Source of the DNA: Butyrivibrio sp. VCB2006
GTDB taxonomy: Bacteria; Bacillota; Clostridia; Lachnospirales; Lachnospiraceae
Direction: 5' to 3'
Length of the DNA stretch: 64,000 nt
NCBI RefSeq assembly: GCF_000420945.1
Contig: NZ_ATVX01000005.1
Location: 62,001 to 126,000 of the forward strand
This document shows, one piece after another, positions 35,306 through 46,248 of the stretch. Each line of letters starts with the position of its first letter. The stretch's first letter is position 1. The notes beneath the pieces were generated by a model. That model did no database searches, was not told the DNA's origin, and worked only from the letters and a program-made list of their open reading frames with translations. The position numbers were made by a program, and so were the translations under genes.

Positions 35306-36529
35306 TTGAGCAGATTAATAACAGGTAAGAAAAAGAGAATACTATACGCTTTACTGAGTATAGTTATGGTGGTATCTCTTTGGGGAAGTAATACTGTTGT
35401 TTCCCATGCCGATGTTACCGAAGAAAGCATCAAGGCCAAGGAACAGCAGATATCCAATGCGAAAAAAGAGCGCGACTCCCTCAAGAATGCCAAGACGAAC
35501 CTTGAAAAAGTAAAAAAAGATTTGGAGAGCAGTAAAACAAATCTTAACAACTATATCACCAAGATCGACGCTTCTCTTACCGATGTTCAGCAAAATATAG
35601 ATTCGCTGGAAGAACAGATTACAGTTAAAGAGGGGCAGATAGAGACAACAACCCAGGAACTGGCTGAGGCTGAGGAGATTCAGAAGAATCAGTACGAAGC
35701 CATGAAGAAGCGTATCAAGTTCATGTATGAGCGCGGAGGCGTTATTTACCTGGAACTTCTGATGGAATCCGGAAGCTTCGCCGATATGCTTAATAAGGCA
35801 GATTACATTGAGAGTTTGTCCGCATACGACAGGATGAAGCTCGATGAGTATATAGCAACAACAGAGCTGATCACTCTTACCAAAGAGGCTTTGGAGGAAG
35901 AAAAGGCAACTCTTGATGAGGCCAAGGAAACCAAAGAGGCGGAGCAGGCCAATCTTGAGAATCTTCTCAATCAGAAGAGTGCAGAGCTTAACAGTGTTCA
36001 GGCAAGTATTACCGACAAAGAGGCGGCTATCAAGGAGTACGAGGCTGAGATCAAGGCAGAAAATGCTGCTATCGCAGCTCTTGAAAAAGAGGTTGCGGCT
36101 GATAAAGAGGCACTTTATAGCAGATATACCTACGATGGCGGAATGTTCACCTGGCCATGCCCTAAATATACCAGAATATCCGATAACTATGGTATGAGAA
36201 TGCACCCTACTCTTGGAATCGAGAAGATGCATAACGGTATAGACCTTGCAGCACCGGGAGGATCACCTATTCTTGCGGCCTATGCTGGAACAGTTGTGGC
36301 AGCAGCCTACGAAAGCTCTATGGGTAATTATGTAATGATCAACCATGGAGGCGGATTATATACCGTTTATATGCACTGCTCAGCTCTTTATGTATCTAAG
36401 GGACAGGACGTTTCAGCCGGAACTAAGATTGCTGCAGTTGGATCTACCGGAAGATCCACGGGAAATCATCTCCATTTTGGTGTAAGATTAAATGGAGCAT
36501 ATGTTAGCCCATGGAATTATCTTAAATAA
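35306..36529 (+). CDS. Secreted coiled-coil M23 peptidoglycan hydrolase (EnvC/PcsB-like)
   Basis: A 407-residue exported protein. Signal peptide (about 1-35, ending SHAD), a long coiled coil (about 37-265, Lys/Glu/Gln-rich heptads with a central break), then a LytM/M23 endopeptidase domain with His300, HNGID (His309, Asp313) and HLHFG (His388, His390), the zinc and catalytic residues, so it should be active. Coiled-coil hydrolases of this form are driven by FtsEX, and this gene follows ftsX by 24 bases. TTG start at 35306 with GGGAAG about 10 bases upstream. Confidence 0.9.
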   Translation: MSRLITGKKKRILYALLSIVMVVSLWGSNTVVSHADVTEESIKAKEQQISNAKKERDSLKNAKTNLEKVKKDLESSKTNLNNYITKIDASLTDVQQNIDSLEEQITVKEGQIETTTQELAEAEEIQKNQYEAMKKRIKFMYERGGVIYLELLMESGSFADMLNKADYIESLSAYDRMKLDEYIATTELITLTKEALEEEKATLDEAKETKEAEQANLENLLNQKSAELNSVQASITDKEAAIKEYEAEIKAENAAIAALEKEVAADKEALYSRYTYDGGMFTWPCPKYTRISDNYGMRMHPTLGIEKMHNGIDLAAPGGSPILAAYAGTVVAAAYESSMGNYVMINHGGGLYTVYMHCSALYVSKGQDVSAGTKIAAVGSTGRSTGNHLHFGVRLNGAYVSPWNYLK

Positions 36530-36547
36530 AACATAGAGGTGAATTAA

Positions 36548-37873
36548 GTGGATAGTAATAATGGATTGAATCAGTCTACTGAACCGGTAATGGATTACAA
36601 TAATCAGGTAGTTACTGGTCCGGGCAGTGTGAACAATCAGGATGGAAAAGATACCAGACTTACCAAGAGGTTCATAGCCGGAATTCTTATTGGCTTCCTT
36701 GCTTCGGTTTTGGTGGTTTCCACAGTGGTTTTATATTTGCTTTTTGTGGGTAAGAGCGCTATTTCACCGGTTCTTGGACTCGGCGGAAGGAGCGAACTCA
36801 TAAGTGATGAGACCCTTAACAAGATTCAGGCCCTTGAAGATGTAATTGACACCTATTATTACAAGACTGATGTTGATAAGCAGGAGGAGGCCAACGGAAT
36901 CTACAAAGGTCTTATGGATTCTTTGGGAGATCCCTATTCTGTTTATTACACAGAAGAAGAGCTTGATGAAATGATGAACAGCACCAAAGGTGTGTATTAT
37001 GGCATCGGTGCTTATGTAAGTTTTGACAATACTTTGAATATGGCAAGAATATCAGGTGTTATGCCTGGAAGTCCTGCAGAAGCTGCAGAACTGTGTGTTG
37101 ACGATATCATTTACGAGATCAACAAGGAATCAACACAGGGACTTTCCCTTGAAGAGGTTGTGGGCCGCATCAAGGGTGAAGCAGGCACTACAGTTCATCT
37201 GACTTTGGTCAGAGAAGGTAGTGCAGACAATGTTGAGGTTGATGTAGAGCGTGCTCAGATTGAGGTTCCTACAGTCAGCACTGAGGTTTTCGATAATGGA
37301 ATCGGATATCTCAAGATCACAGAGTTTGATGAGGTAACTTACCAGCAGTTTGTTGAGGGAATGGCTGAGCTTCGTGCCGAGAATATAGAGGGACTTATTA
37401 TTGACCTTAGATCTAACCCTGGCGGAAACCTTGCTACTGTTTGTGATATAGCAAGACAGCTCCTTCCAAAGGGTATTATCGTTTATACCGAGGACAGGGA
37501 TGGCAACAGAGAAGATTATACCTGTGACGGCGAACATGAAATAGATATTCCGGTAGTTGTTCTGGTTAATCAGTATTCAGCCAGCGCCAGCGAGATTCTG
37601 TCAGGAGCCATCAAGGACTACGGAATCGGAACCCTGGTAGGTAAGACCACCTACGGTAAGGGGATTGTTCAGAGAATCTTTGATCTCAGAGACGGAACAG
37701 CTGTTAAGCTTACAGTAAGCAGCTATTTCACACCTAACGGAATCAATATCCATGGTGTCGGTATTGAACCTGATGTTGAGGTTGAATACGATGCAGAAGC
37801 CTATGCCAAGGACAAGACTGATACTCAGCTTGACAAGGCAAAAGAGGTTATGATGGAGCTTCTTGACAAATAA
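36548..37873 (+). CDS. S41 family carboxy-terminal processing protease (CtpA-like)
   Basis: A 441-residue exported serine protease with a cytosolic start, one membrane helix (about 42-65), a PDZ domain (about 140-220, YGIGAYVSFDN and GSPAEAAEL) and the S41 core. The catalytic Ser is in SASASE (probably Ser346), with the Lys in VGKTTYGKGIVQ. Length and order match CtpA/CtpB. GTG start at 36548 with AGAGGTGA upstream. It follows the M23 gene closely, so it is likely in the ftsEX operon, and could process an envelope hydrolase. Confidence 0.92.
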   Translation: MDSNNGLNQSTEPVMDYNNQVVTGPGSVNNQDGKDTRLTKRFIAGILIGFLASVLVVSTVVLYLLFVGKSAISPVLGLGGRSELISDETLNKIQALEDVIDTYYYKTDVDKQEEANGIYKGLMDSLGDPYSVYYTEEELDEMMNSTKGVYYGIGAYVSFDNTLNMARISGVMPGSPAEAAELCVDDIIYEINKESTQGLSLEEVVGRIKGEAGTTVHLTLVREGSADNVEVDVERAQIEVPTVSTEVFDNGIGYLKITEFDEVTYQQFVEGMAELRAENIEGLIIDLRSNPGGNLATVCDIARQLLPKGIIVYTEDRDGNREDYTCDGEHEIDIPVVVLVNQYSASASEILSGAIKDYGIGTLVGKTTYGKGIVQRIFDLRDGTAVKLTVSSYFTPNGINIHGVGIEPDVEVEYDAEAYAKDKTDTQLDKAKEVMMELLDK

Positions 37874-37893
37874 AAACATATTTAGTATTATTC

Positions 37894-37930
37894 ATGACTG
37901 TGTCTAATTCTTAGGCACAGTCATTTTTTT
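37894..37930 (+). terminator. Intrinsic terminator after the ftsEX-ctp operon
   Basis: ATGACTGTG and CACAGTCAT form a perfect 9 bp stem with a 12-base loop, followed by a run of seven T. A second small GCTC/GAGC hairpin with T run lies at about 37961-37982. Confidence 0.85.
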
Positions 37931-38022
37931 ATCGGTTGATTGGGAATTACCCATTCGAAAAGCTCAGATCGAGCATTTTTTCCGTTTTTTGTTTAGGCAA
38001 TGATTAGTAAGGAAAGGAAGTT

Positions 38023-38805
38023 ATGAAAGTAAAAGCATGTATTTGTACTGATGTAGGTACAACCAGAGAAATTAACCAGGACGCGGCACTTATAAAAGTT
38101 GCCAACACAAGAAATCATGGAAGAATATCTTTGATTGCTATCTGTGATGGGATGGGCGGCTTGTCCAAGGGAGAAGTGGCAAGCTGTAAGGCGATCAGAA
38201 CCCTTGAGTCCTGGTTCCATGAGGAATTGAGTCTTCTCCAGAATATGTCGGAAAACGAACTATGGGACGCTGTCGAGAGTTCTTTTGACAGGATGGTAAG
38301 GAGAATAAACGGCGACCTTAAAAGGTACGGAAAGCACAGAGGAGTGCAGCTGGGAACAACGCTGGCAGCCCTGATACAGATAGGAACCAGGTACATGACG
38401 GTAAATGTGGGAGATTCCAGGATCTATGCTGTAAGAGCCAAGGAAGTTGAGAGGCTTACTAAGGACCAGAGCGTTGTTCAGGATAAGCTGGACAAGGGAA
38501 TTATTTCCGAGAGTGAAGCTTTGGAAGATCAGGAGAAATCAGTTCTTTTGCAGTGCCTTGGCACATCCCATGCTCCGGAGCCGGAGGTAAGGAAGGGCCA
38601 GCTAAAAGGAAATACCACAATTGTGGCCTGCAGCGATGGCTTTTGGAGAACCCTTGATGGAGAACAGCTTAGAAAGAGGCTATGCCCGCAGATGTGTCTG
38701 ACTGATGAGGATATGCTGGGACAGTGTAAAAAAATGGTGGAAGCAGCCAAGGATAACAGGGAAGATGACAATATTTCCGTGGCTGCAATGTGCCTTGAAA
38801 TGTGA
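38023..38805 (+). CDS. PP2C family Ser/Thr protein phosphatase
   Basis: A 260-residue metal-dependent phosphatase. The family motifs are present: NQDA near residue 19, ICDGMGGLSKGEVAS (metal-binding Asp), GTTLAALI, VNVGDSRIYAV, and late DNREDDNISVA with the second Asp. It should reverse Ser/Thr kinase action, here probably that of the following kinase. Its stop lies 8 bases before the kinase start. In most Firmicutes this pair is linked to the ribosome maturation and PASTA-kinase genes; here it is not. Confidence 0.9.
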   Translation: MKVKACICTDVGTTREINQDAALIKVANTRNHGRISLIAICDGMGGLSKGEVASCKAIRTLESWFHEELSLLQNMSENELWDAVESSFDRMVRRINGDLKRYGKHRGVQLGTTLAALIQIGTRYMTVNVGDSRIYAVRAKEVERLTKDQSVVQDKLDKGIISESEALEDQEKSVLLQCLGTSHAPEPEVRKGQLKGNTTIVACSDGFWRTLDGEQLRKRLCPQMCLTDEDMLGQCKKMVEAAKDNREDDNISVAAMCLEM

Positions 38806-38812
38806 GGTGGCC

Positions 38813-39790
38813 ATGTTGAGATATAGGATAATCAGGCCCCTTGGAAGCGGCGGAAACTGCAATGCATTTCTGGAAAAAGATACCCGGTCGGGGCAGCTTG
38901 TCACTATAAAGCGCTGCAAACAGGCAGAGGGTAAAGCTGATGAGATAGAGAAAAAGAATATGGCCAGTGAAGCCAGAATTCTTAATATGATTGACCACGG
39001 AGCTGTGCCAAAGCTCTATGAAAAATCGGCGGAAGAAATCGTTTTGGAATATGTGCCGGGTAACAGTCTTGAGAAGGTTCTTTTGACAAGGGGTGTCTTT
39101 TCCGAAAAGGAGGCAGTGAGGATTGCCTACGAGCTTTCGGGGATAATGAGATATCTGCACGGCCTTAGGCAGCCCATAATTTACAGAGATTTAAAGCCTG
39201 CCAACGTGGTATTAAAGCCGGATGGCCATATTTGCCTCATTGATTTCGGGGCGGCGAGAGTCTTTGAAAGGGGCGAACTTGAGGATACTTTGAATCTGGG
39301 AACTCTGGGATTTGCGGCGCCGGAGCAGTTTGGGAACCTTGGTCAGACGGATCCAAGAACAGATATTTACTGTTTTGGCATGACTCTTTTGCAGCTCATA
39401 TCCGGTGTGGATACCAAGGATATGGATCAGGTGATGAGCTATAAAAAGAACGGAATAAAGGGAGTTTCAAGGGAAGTCCTTGGAATAATCGATAAGTGTA
39501 CACGGGCCGACAGAGAGGATAGATTTAAGTCCTTTGCGGAAATACAGAGTTCTCTTACAGAGCTTCCCAAAAAGAAGAGACTTCGCAGGATCCTGCAGGG
39601 AATTAAGCTTACGGCGGCAGCAGCTCTTTTCTCTGTTGTTATCTCAGGAGGAATCCTGAAAGCGGAGGAAATAAAGAGCCTGGCTGCCAATGATATGTCT
39701 GTTCGAATGCCGGTTGTGAGGCAGAGGTTTGGCTATGCCAGATCATGGATAGAGGAATTTGTAAGTAGAGAGGTATTAGAAAAAGAATGA
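38813..39790 (+). CDS. Ser/Thr protein kinase with one membrane helix, no PASTA domain
   Basis: A 325-residue kinase. Gly-rich loop GSGGNC at the start, catalytic loop YRDLKPANV (Tyr124-Arg125-Asp126; the usual His of HRD is Tyr), metal loop IDFGAAR (Asp144), APE-like AAPEQFG. After the kinase domain (to about 262) comes a basic stretch and one membrane helix (about 266-285), then a 40-residue outside tail. No PASTA repeats or other sensor domain follow. The start at 38813 has GAGG 5 bases upstream. The gene overlaps the next small gene by four bases, so phosphatase, kinase and small protein form one unit. Confidence 0.88.
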   Translation: MLRYRIIRPLGSGGNCNAFLEKDTRSGQLVTIKRCKQAEGKADEIEKKNMASEARILNMIDHGAVPKLYEKSAEEIVLEYVPGNSLEKVLLTRGVFSEKEAVRIAYELSGIMRYLHGLRQPIIYRDLKPANVVLKPDGHICLIDFGAARVFERGELEDTLNLGTLGFAAPEQFGNLGQTDPRTDIYCFGMTLLQLISGVDTKDMDQVMSYKKNGIKGVSREVLGIIDKCTRADREDRFKSFAEIQSSLTELPKKKRLRRILQGIKLTAAAALFSVVISGGILKAEEIKSLAANDMSVRMPVVRQRFGYARSWIEEFVSREVLEKE

Positions 39791-40029
39791 TGATTTTTGT
39801 ATATACTTTCATCAGTGTTTTGGTGGCATTGGTGGTTATATTGGGCGTTGGAAGCCTTCTCGGAGACGAGAAGGAGGAGCCGGTGAGGGCTGTGGAAGGT
39901 AAGGCTACAGCTGCTATGTGCACCACAAGGCTTCTGGAGACAGCGGATTACAGCGAGGATTTTGCGGAGGACGATTTTGTGATTGAACAGGATCTGGTAT
40001 ATACCTATGATTCGCTGAATCTTGCGTGA
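39787..40029 (+). CDS. Small membrane protein in the PP2C-kinase operon
   Basis: An 80-residue protein with one N-terminal membrane helix (about 3-25, rich in Val, Leu and Ile) and a 55-residue acidic tail (EDFAEDDFVIEQD). No domain is recognised. The ATG overlaps the kinase stop (ATGA), so it is translationally coupled to the kinase and may be a substrate, anchor or sensor for it. The function is unknown. Confidence 0.65.
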   Translation: MMIFVYTFISVLVALVVILGVGSLLGDEKEEPVRAVEGKATAAMCTTRLLETADYSEDFAEDDFVIEQDLVYTYDSLNLA

Positions 40030-40129
40030 ACATACGTTCTGGAAATATATGGACATTAGTTTTTATTGATGGTATACTTTCAGCATGAATTGAGTGCTTT
40101 AAATCATTTTTGAGAATGGGTGCGCATAT

Positions 40130-42121
40130 ATGGAGTTTAAGTTACATAGTGATTTTAAACCTACAGGTGATCAGCCTCGGGCTATCAAAGAGCTGGTGGA
40201 AGGTTTTAAGGCTGGAAATCAGTTTGAAACCCTCCTTGGAGTTACGGGTTCAGGTAAGACTTTTACCATGGCCAACGTTATCCAGGCTTTGCAGAAGCCT
40301 ACGCTGATCATTTCTCATAATAAGACCCTTGCAGGTCAGCTCTACGGCGAGATGAAGGAGTTCTTTCCTGAGAACGCGGTGGAATACTTTGTTTCCTACT
40401 ATGATTACTATCAGCCGGAGGCCTACGTTCCCCAGACAGATACATATATTGCCAAGGATTCTTCCATCAATGACGAGATTGATAAGCTTCGTCTTTCTGC
40501 TACGGCCTCTCTTGCGGAGCGCAAGGATGTAATTGTCGTGGCCAGCGTGTCCTGTATTTACGGTCTGGGTAGTCCTGAGGAATTTAAGGGAATGTCTATT
40601 TCTTTGAGGCCCGGAATGCGCAAGGACAGGGATGAGACCATCAAGGAACTGGTGGCTATCCAGTATAACCGCAATGACCTGGAGCTTAGCAGATGTAATT
40701 TCAGAGTTCGCGGTGATACAATCGAGATTTTCCCTGCCAATGCTGACGACTATCTTATCCGGGTGGAGTTCTTCGGGGATGAGATTGACAGAATCTGCGA
40801 GATTGAGCCGGTGACAGCCAAGGTCAGAAGCGAGCTGTCCCACGTGATGATATATCCTGCATCTCACTATGTTGTCCCTCAGGAAAAGATAAATATGGCC
40901 TGCGACAATATAGAAAAAGAGCTGGAGGAACAGATAAAGTTCTTTAAGGGCGAGGACAGGCTTATTGAGGCCCAGAGAATTTCCGAGAGAACGAACTTTG
41001 ATGTGGAAATGATGAGGGAAACGGGCTTTTGCTCCGGTATTGAGAACTATTCAAGGCATCTTAACTTTATGAAGCCGGGAGAGCCGCCGCTTACACTTTT
41101 AGACTTCTTTGACAGAGATTTCCTGATCATAGTGGACGAGTCCCACATGACGATTCCCCAGGTTGGCGCAATGTACCACGGGGACAGAAGCAGGAAATTA
41201 ACGCTTGTTGACTATGGCTTCAGACTTCCGTCTGCCCTGGATAACAGACCTCTTAATTTTGAGGAGTTTGAGTCTCATATTGACCAGATGCTGTTCTGCT
41301 CTGCAACTCCGGGCAAATACGAGGAGGAGCATGAGCTTCTACGTACAGAACAGGTTATCAGGCCGACAGGTCTTTTGGACCCTGAGATTTCGGTAAGGCC
41401 GGTAGAGGGGCAGATTGACGATCTGATTGGTGAAATCAGGACTGAAGTTGACAAAAAGAATAAGGTTCTTGTCACAACCCTGACTAAGAGAATGGCAGAG
41501 GACTTAACAGAGTACCTGGCAGAGTCCGGAATCAGAGTTAAGTACCTGCACTCAGATATAGATACCCTGGAGAGATCGGAGATTATCAGAGATATGCGAC
41601 TTGATGTCTTCGACGTACTGGTTGGTATCAACCTTCTAAGAGAAGGTCTGGACATTCCGGAGATTTCTCTGGTTGCTATTATTGATGCAGATAAAGAGGG
41701 CTTCCTGAGATCTGAGACATCGCTTATTCAGACTATTGGACGAGCAGCCAGAAATGCAGAAGGCAGAGTTATCATGTACGCTGATAACATGACCGACTCC
41801 ATGCAGAAGGCCATCGATGAGACCAAGAGACGTCGTGCTATTCAGGAGAAGTACAACGAGGAACACGGCATAACTCCTCAGACTATCAAGAAGGCTGTCA
41901 GAGATCTTATCGCCGTAACCAAGGCTATTGCCAAGGAAGAGATTAAGTTTGAGAAGGATCCTGAGTCTATGGATCAGGCTGAACTGGAGAAGCTGATCGG
42001 ACAGGTTCAGAAGAAGATGAAGAGAGCAGCTACAGAGCTGGACTTCGAGACTGCTGCATCCCTGCGTGATCAGATGATTGAACTTAAGAAGATACTTAAT
42101 GAACTGACTGAGGGAAAATAA
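40130..42121 (+). CDS. uvrB: Excinuclease ABC subunit B
   Basis: A 663-residue helicase-like subunit of nucleotide excision repair, which opens the DNA around damage and recruits UvrC. Walker [15 protein letters not shown], the beta-hairpin region [12 protein letters not shown], helicase motifs DESH ([11 protein letters not shown]), and QTIGRAARN near the end; a UVR motif ([23 protein letters not shown]) at the C-terminus. The ribosome binding site is weak. It is followed 36 bases later by uvrA. Confidence 0.97.
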   Translation: MEFKLHSDFKPTGDQPRAIKELVEGFKAGNQFETLLGVTGSGKTFTMANVIQALQKPTLIISHNKTLAGQLYGEMKEFFPENAVEYFVSYYDYYQPEAYVPQTDTYIAKDSSINDEIDKLRLSATASLAERKDVIVVASVSCIYGLGSPEEFKGMSISLRPGMRKDRDETIKELVAIQYNRNDLELSRCNFRVRGDTIEIFPANADDYLIRVEFFGDEIDRICEIEPVTAKVRSELSHVMIYPASHYVVPQEKINMACDNIEKELEEQIKFFKGEDRLIEAQRISERTNFDVEMMRETGFCSGIENYSRHLNFMKPGEPPLTLLDFFDRDFLIIVDESHMTIPQVGAMYHGDRSRKLTLVDYGFRLPSALDNRPLNFEEFESHIDQMLFCSATPGKYEEEHELLRTEQVIRPTGLLDPEISVRPVEGQIDDLIGEIRTEVDKKNKVLVTTLTKRMAEDLTEYLAESGIRVKYLHSDIDTLERSEIIRDMRLDVFDVLVGINLLREGLDIPEISLVAIIDADKEGFLRSETSLIQTIGRAARNAEGRVIMYADNMTDSMQKAIDETKRRRAIQEKYNEEHGITPQTIKKAVRDLIAVTKAIAKEEIKFEKDPESMDQAELEKLIGQVQKKMKRAATELDFETAASLRDQMIELKKILNELTEGK

Positions 42122-42157
42122 TCGTTACCGCTATATGAGAATATATTGGAGTAAAGT

Positions 42158-45055
42158 ATGACAGTAGAAAACAGCAAGATGACCAAGAAAAACACCACCA
42201 CCAAGAGGATTTTGCCCTCTGATATCCATGACTATATCAGGGTTCGTGGTGCCAATGAACATAATCTTAAGAATGTAAGTGTGAAGATTCCAAGGGAGAC
42301 TTTGACAGTATTTACCGGCCTTTCCGGTTCAGGCAAGTCTTCACTGGCCTTCGACACTATTTTTGCTGAGGGCCAGAGGCGCTACATGGAGTCTTTGTCA
42401 TCCTATGCCAGAATGTTCCTGGGACAGATGGATAAGCCTAATGTAGAGCGAATCGAGGGATTGTCACCTACAATCTCTATTGATCAGAAGTCTACCAACA
42501 AGAACCCAAGATCTACAGTGGGAACCGTGACAGAGATCTATGATCACTTTAGACTTTTGTATGCGAGAATAGGTATTCCTCACTGTCCTAACTGCGGAAG
42601 AGAAATCCGCCGCCAGACTGTGGATGAAATGTGCGATCAGATCATGGCTCTTGGAGAAGATACCAAGATTCAGATCATGGCTCCCGTAGTGCGCGGCAAG
42701 AAGGGTGAACATGCCAAGACTCTGGACAGAGCAAGGCGCGCCGGTTATGTAAGAGCAAGGATTGACGGAAGCCAGTACGAGATTTCAGAAGAAGAAATCA
42801 AGCTGGACAAGAATATCAAGCATTCTATCGAGATTATTGTAGATAGAATTGTGGTTCACAAGGATAACGAGAATCTTAGGAGAAGACTTACCGATTCCGT
42901 AGAAAGTGCACTGGCACTGGCGGACGGACTTCTTTTAGTGGATGTTATAGATGGAAAAGAGCTTAGTTTTAGCCAGAACTTCGCCTGCCCTGACTGCGGC
43001 GTCAGCATTCCGGAGATTGAGCCAAGAAGCTTTTCTTTTAACAACCCATTTGGTGCCTGCCCTGACTGTTTTGGACTTGGCTACAAGATGGAGTTTGATG
43101 AGGATCTGATGATTCCTGACAAGAGTCTGTCTCTTAATGACGGATGTATCGTGGTTATGGGATGGCAGTCCTCCAATAAGGAAGGCAGCTTTACCAATGC
43201 TACCCTGAAGGCTCTTGCCAAGGCTTATAAGTTTAGTCTTGATACTCCTTATCAGGATCTTCCTGAGAATGTTCGCCATATGCTGATCCATGGCGCGGAC
43301 AAACAGGTTATGGTTCACTACGAAGGCAGCCGAGGTGTAGGGGATTATCCGGTTCTTTTTGATGGTCTTATCAAGAATGTTGAGCAGAGATATAAAGAGA
43401 CCTTCTCTGAGAATATGAAAGCAGAGTACGAGGAATATATGAGAATTACGCCTTGTCAGCTCTGCGGCGGACAAAGACTTAAAAAGGAGTCTCTTGCCGT
43501 AACAATTGATGACAAGAATATCTTTGAGATCACTTCCATGTCTATCGGTGAACTCCATGATTATCTCGAGAATCTTAATCTGTCTGAGCATCAGATGGTT
43601 ATCGGATCTCAGGTCCTCAAGGAGATCAGGGCGAGAGTGGGATTCCTTATCGATGTAGGACTGGATTATCTGTCTCTTTCAAGAGCCACCGGAACTCTTT
43701 CCGGAGGAGAGGCCCAGAGAATAAGACTGGCAACCCAGATCGGTTCGGGACTTTGCGGCGTTTGTTACATTCTGGATGAGCCAAGTATCGGCCTTCATCA
43801 GAGAGATAACGATAAGCTTCTTAATACCCTCAAGAACTTAAGAGACTTGGGCAACACTCTTATTGTGGTAGAGCATGATGAGGATACCATGAGGGCAGCA
43901 GATTACATCGTTGACGTTGGACCGGGAGCGGGTTCTCACGGAGGCAAGATTGTTGCTACCGGTACCGCAGAAGAGATCATGCAGGTAAAAGAGTCCATTA
44001 CAGGCCAGTATCTGTCAGGAAAGCTCAAGATCGAGGTTCCTGCGGACAGGAGAAAGCCCACAGGATTTATCAAGGTTATAGGAGCACAGGAGAATAACCT
44101 TAAGAATATTGATGTTGAGATTCCTCTTGGAGTTATGACCATAGTTACCGGTGTTTCCGGCTCAGGAAAGAGCTCTCTGGTTAATGAGATTTTGTATAAG
44201 CGTCTTGCAAGAGATCTTAACAGAGCAAGATGTATTCCCGGTAAGCACAAGGATATTCAAGGCCTTGACCAGGTGGACAAGGTTATTGCCATTGACCAGT
44301 CACCTATCGGACGTACCCCAAGATCTAACCCTGCAACCTACACAGGTGTGTTTGATATGATCAGAGACCTGTTTGCAGGAACGCCTGATGCCAAGGCAAG
44401 GGGCTACAAGAAAGGCAGATTTTCTTTTAACGTCAAGGGTGGACGATGCGAAGCCTGCGGCGGTGACGGAATCATCAAGATTGAGATGCATTTCCTTCCG
44501 GATGTTTATGTACCTTGCGAAGTTTGTAAGGGAATGAGATACAATCATGAGACTCTTGAAGTTAAGTATAAGGGCAAGAGTATCTATGATGTTCTTGATA
44601 TGACTGTGGAAGAGGCTCTCGGCTTCTTTGAGAATGTTAAGACCATTAAGCGTAAGATCCAGACACTGTACGATGTAGGTCTTGGCTATATTAAGCTTGG
44701 CCAGCCAAGTACAGAGTTGTCAGGTGGTGAGGCTCAGCGTATCAAGCTTGCAACAGAGCTTAGTAAGGTTGGAACAGGTAAGACTGTTTATATCCTTGAT
44801 GAGCCTACAACGGGACTTCATTTTGCGGATGTTCAAAAGCTGGTCAAGATCATGCACAAGCTTGTTGAGCAGGGCAATACTGTTGTGGTTATCGAGCATA
44901 ACCTGGATGTTATCAAGACAGGTGACTATATTATCGATATGGGACCGGAAGGAGGTTCCGGCGGCGGAACAGTAGTAGTATCCGGCACTCCAGAGCAGGT
45001 TGCCAAGTGCAAAAAATCCTACACAGGTGCGTACATAAAAAAGATGCTAAAGTAG
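42158..45055 (+). CDS. uvrA: Excinuclease ABC subunit A
   Basis: A 965-residue damage-recognition ATPase of the Uvr system. Two ABC modules: [30 protein letters not shown] in the first, [19 protein letters not shown] in the second, each with a LSGGEAQRI(R/K)LA signature (near residues 513 and 852). Zinc motifs [24 protein letters not shown] and CEVCKGMR are present. GGAG lies 5 bases before the ATG. Its length matches the usual 940-970 residues. It probably forms an operon with uvrB. Confidence 0.97.
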   Translation: MTVENSKMTKKNTTTKRILPSDIHDYIRVRGANEHNLKNVSVKIPRETLTVFTGLSGSGKSSLAFDTIFAEGQRRYMESLSSYARMFLGQMDKPNVERIEGLSPTISIDQKSTNKNPRSTVGTVTEIYDHFRLLYARIGIPHCPNCGREIRRQTVDEMCDQIMALGEDTKIQIMAPVVRGKKGEHAKTLDRARRAGYVRARIDGSQYEISEEEIKLDKNIKHSIEIIVDRIVVHKDNENLRRRLTDSVESALALADGLLLVDVIDGKELSFSQNFACPDCGVSIPEIEPRSFSFNNPFGACPDCFGLGYKMEFDEDLMIPDKSLSLNDGCIVVMGWQSSNKEGSFTNATLKALAKAYKFSLDTPYQDLPENVRHMLIHGADKQVMVHYEGSRGVGDYPVLFDGLIKNVEQRYKETFSENMKAEYEEYMRITPCQLCGGQRLKKESLAVTIDDKNIFEITSMSIGELHDYLENLNLSEHQMVIGSQVLKEIRARVGFLIDVGLDYLSLSRATGTLSGGEAQRIRLATQIGSGLCGVCYILDEPSIGLHQRDNDKLLNTLKNLRDLGNTLIVVEHDEDTMRAADYIVDVGPGAGSHGGKIVATGTAEEIMQVKESITGQYLSGKLKIEVPADRRKPTGFIKVIGAQENNLKNIDVEIPLGVMTIVTGVSGSGKSSLVNEILYKRLARDLNRARCIPGKHKDIQGLDQVDKVIAIDQSPIGRTPRSNPATYTGVFDMIRDLFAGTPDAKARGYKKGRFSFNVKGGRCEACGGDGIIKIEMHFLPDVYVPCEVCKGMRYNHETLEVKYKGKSIYDVLDMTVEEALGFFENVKTIKRKIQTLYDVGLGYIKLGQPSTELSGGEAQRIKLATELSKVGTGKTVYILDEPTTGLHFADVQKLVKIMHKLVEQGNTVVVIEHNLDVIKTGDYIIDMGPEGGSGGGTVVVSGTPEQVAKCKKSYTGAYIKKMLK

Positions 45056-45199
45056 GGCCTTTAAGTTGCCGATATACTTACAGGAAAGGTGTGCCCCTTT
45101 TCAACGGTGCATTTTTGGTTTATAATCGTAATGATATTATGAGCTAATTGGCAAAACTAGTATGTTTTGCTTTACATTTGAAAGGGGTACTAAGGAAAT

Positions 45200-46192
45200 A
45201 TGCAGTACGCAGACATTGGAATTGATTTAGGAACAGCCTCTGTACTTGTTTACATCAGAGGTAAGGGTGTCGTTTTAAAAGAGCCATCAGTTGTGGCATA
45301 TGACAGAGATACAGAAGAGATCAAGGCTATCGGTGAGGATGCAAGACTTATGCTTGGTCGTACACCGGGTAACATTGTAGCTGTCAGACCACTTCGTCAG
45401 GGCGTTATTTCTAACTACAAGATCACAGAGCAGATGATGAGATATTTCATCAAGAAGGCTATCGGACGTAGAATCCATCGTAAGCCTTTCATCGCTGTAT
45501 GTGTTCCTAGTGGTGCTACTGAGGTTGAGAAGAAGGCCGTTGAAGATGCTACAAGACTTTGCGGCGCAAGAGATGTTAAGACAATCGAAGAGCCTATCGC
45601 TGCTGCTATCGGAGCAGGTATTGATATTACAAAGCCATGCGGAAATATGATCGTAGATATCGGTGGTGGTACATCTGATATCGCTGTTATTTCTCTTGGT
45701 GGTACAGTTGTAAGTACATCAGTTAAGGTTGCCGGAGATGACTTCGACGAAGCTATCGTTCGTTACATGAGAAAGAAGCACAATCTTCTTATCGGTGATC
45801 GTACTGCAGAAGATATTAAGATCAAGATTGGATCAGCTTACCCACGTGCTGAGGATGATTACATGGATGTCAGAGGTAGAAACCTTGTAACAGGTCTTCC
45901 TAAGACAGTAAGAGTATCATCTGAGGAAACAGAGGAAGCTCTCAGAGAACCTACATCACAGATTATCGAGGCTATCCACAGCGTTCTTGAGAATACACCA
46001 CCTGAGCTTGCTGCAGATATTGCAGACAGAGGAATTGTTCTTACCGGTGGTGGAGCTCTTCTTCGTGGACTTGAAGATCTTATCTATTCTAAGACAGGCA
46101 TCAACACAATGACTGCAGAGGATCCTATGACAGCAGTTGCTATCGGAACCGGTCGTTATGTAGAATTTATCGTTGGTTTCCACGAGGATTAA
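45200..46192 (+). CDS. mbl: Rod shape-determining protein, MreB family (Mbl)
   Basis: A 330-residue bacterial actin that forms membrane filaments guiding side-wall synthesis. The actin motifs are visible: phosphate-1 DIGIDLGTASVLVYI, phosphate-2 MIVDIGGGTSDIAVISLGG, and the adenosine motif GIVLTGGGALLRGLEDL. The choice of Mbl over MreB rests on the neighbourhood: it is followed by two flagellar rod/hook genes as in the mbl-flhO-flhP order of B. subtilis, and there is no mreC or mreD beside it. A TATAAT at 45120-45125 may be part of its promoter, but no good -35 was found. Confidence 0.9.
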   Translation: MQYADIGIDLGTASVLVYIRGKGVVLKEPSVVAYDRDTEEIKAIGEDARLMLGRTPGNIVAVRPLRQGVISNYKITEQMMRYFIKKAIGRRIHRKPFIAVCVPSGATEVEKKAVEDATRLCGARDVKTIEEPIAAAIGAGIDITKPCGNMIVDIGGGTSDIAVISLGGTVVSTSVKVAGDDFDEAIVRYMRKKHNLLIGDRTAEDIKIKIGSAYPRAEDDYMDVRGRNLVTGLPKTVRVSSEETEEALREPTSQIIEAIHSVLENTPPELAADIADRGIVLTGGGALLRGLEDLIYSKTGINTMTAEDPMTAVAIGTGRYVEFIVGFHED

Positions 46193-46248
46193 TACCCTGT
46201 TCATGGACTGAATGGGCGATAAGACCAGGATGGTATGAGGAAAATTGG

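Noticed and set aside
35351-36232. A 293-codon minus-strand frame opposite the M23 hydrolase gene
   Set aside because: It overlaps the coiled-coil coding region, where codon bias creates long antisense frames; its protein is Leu/Phe/Cys-rich noise with no domain.
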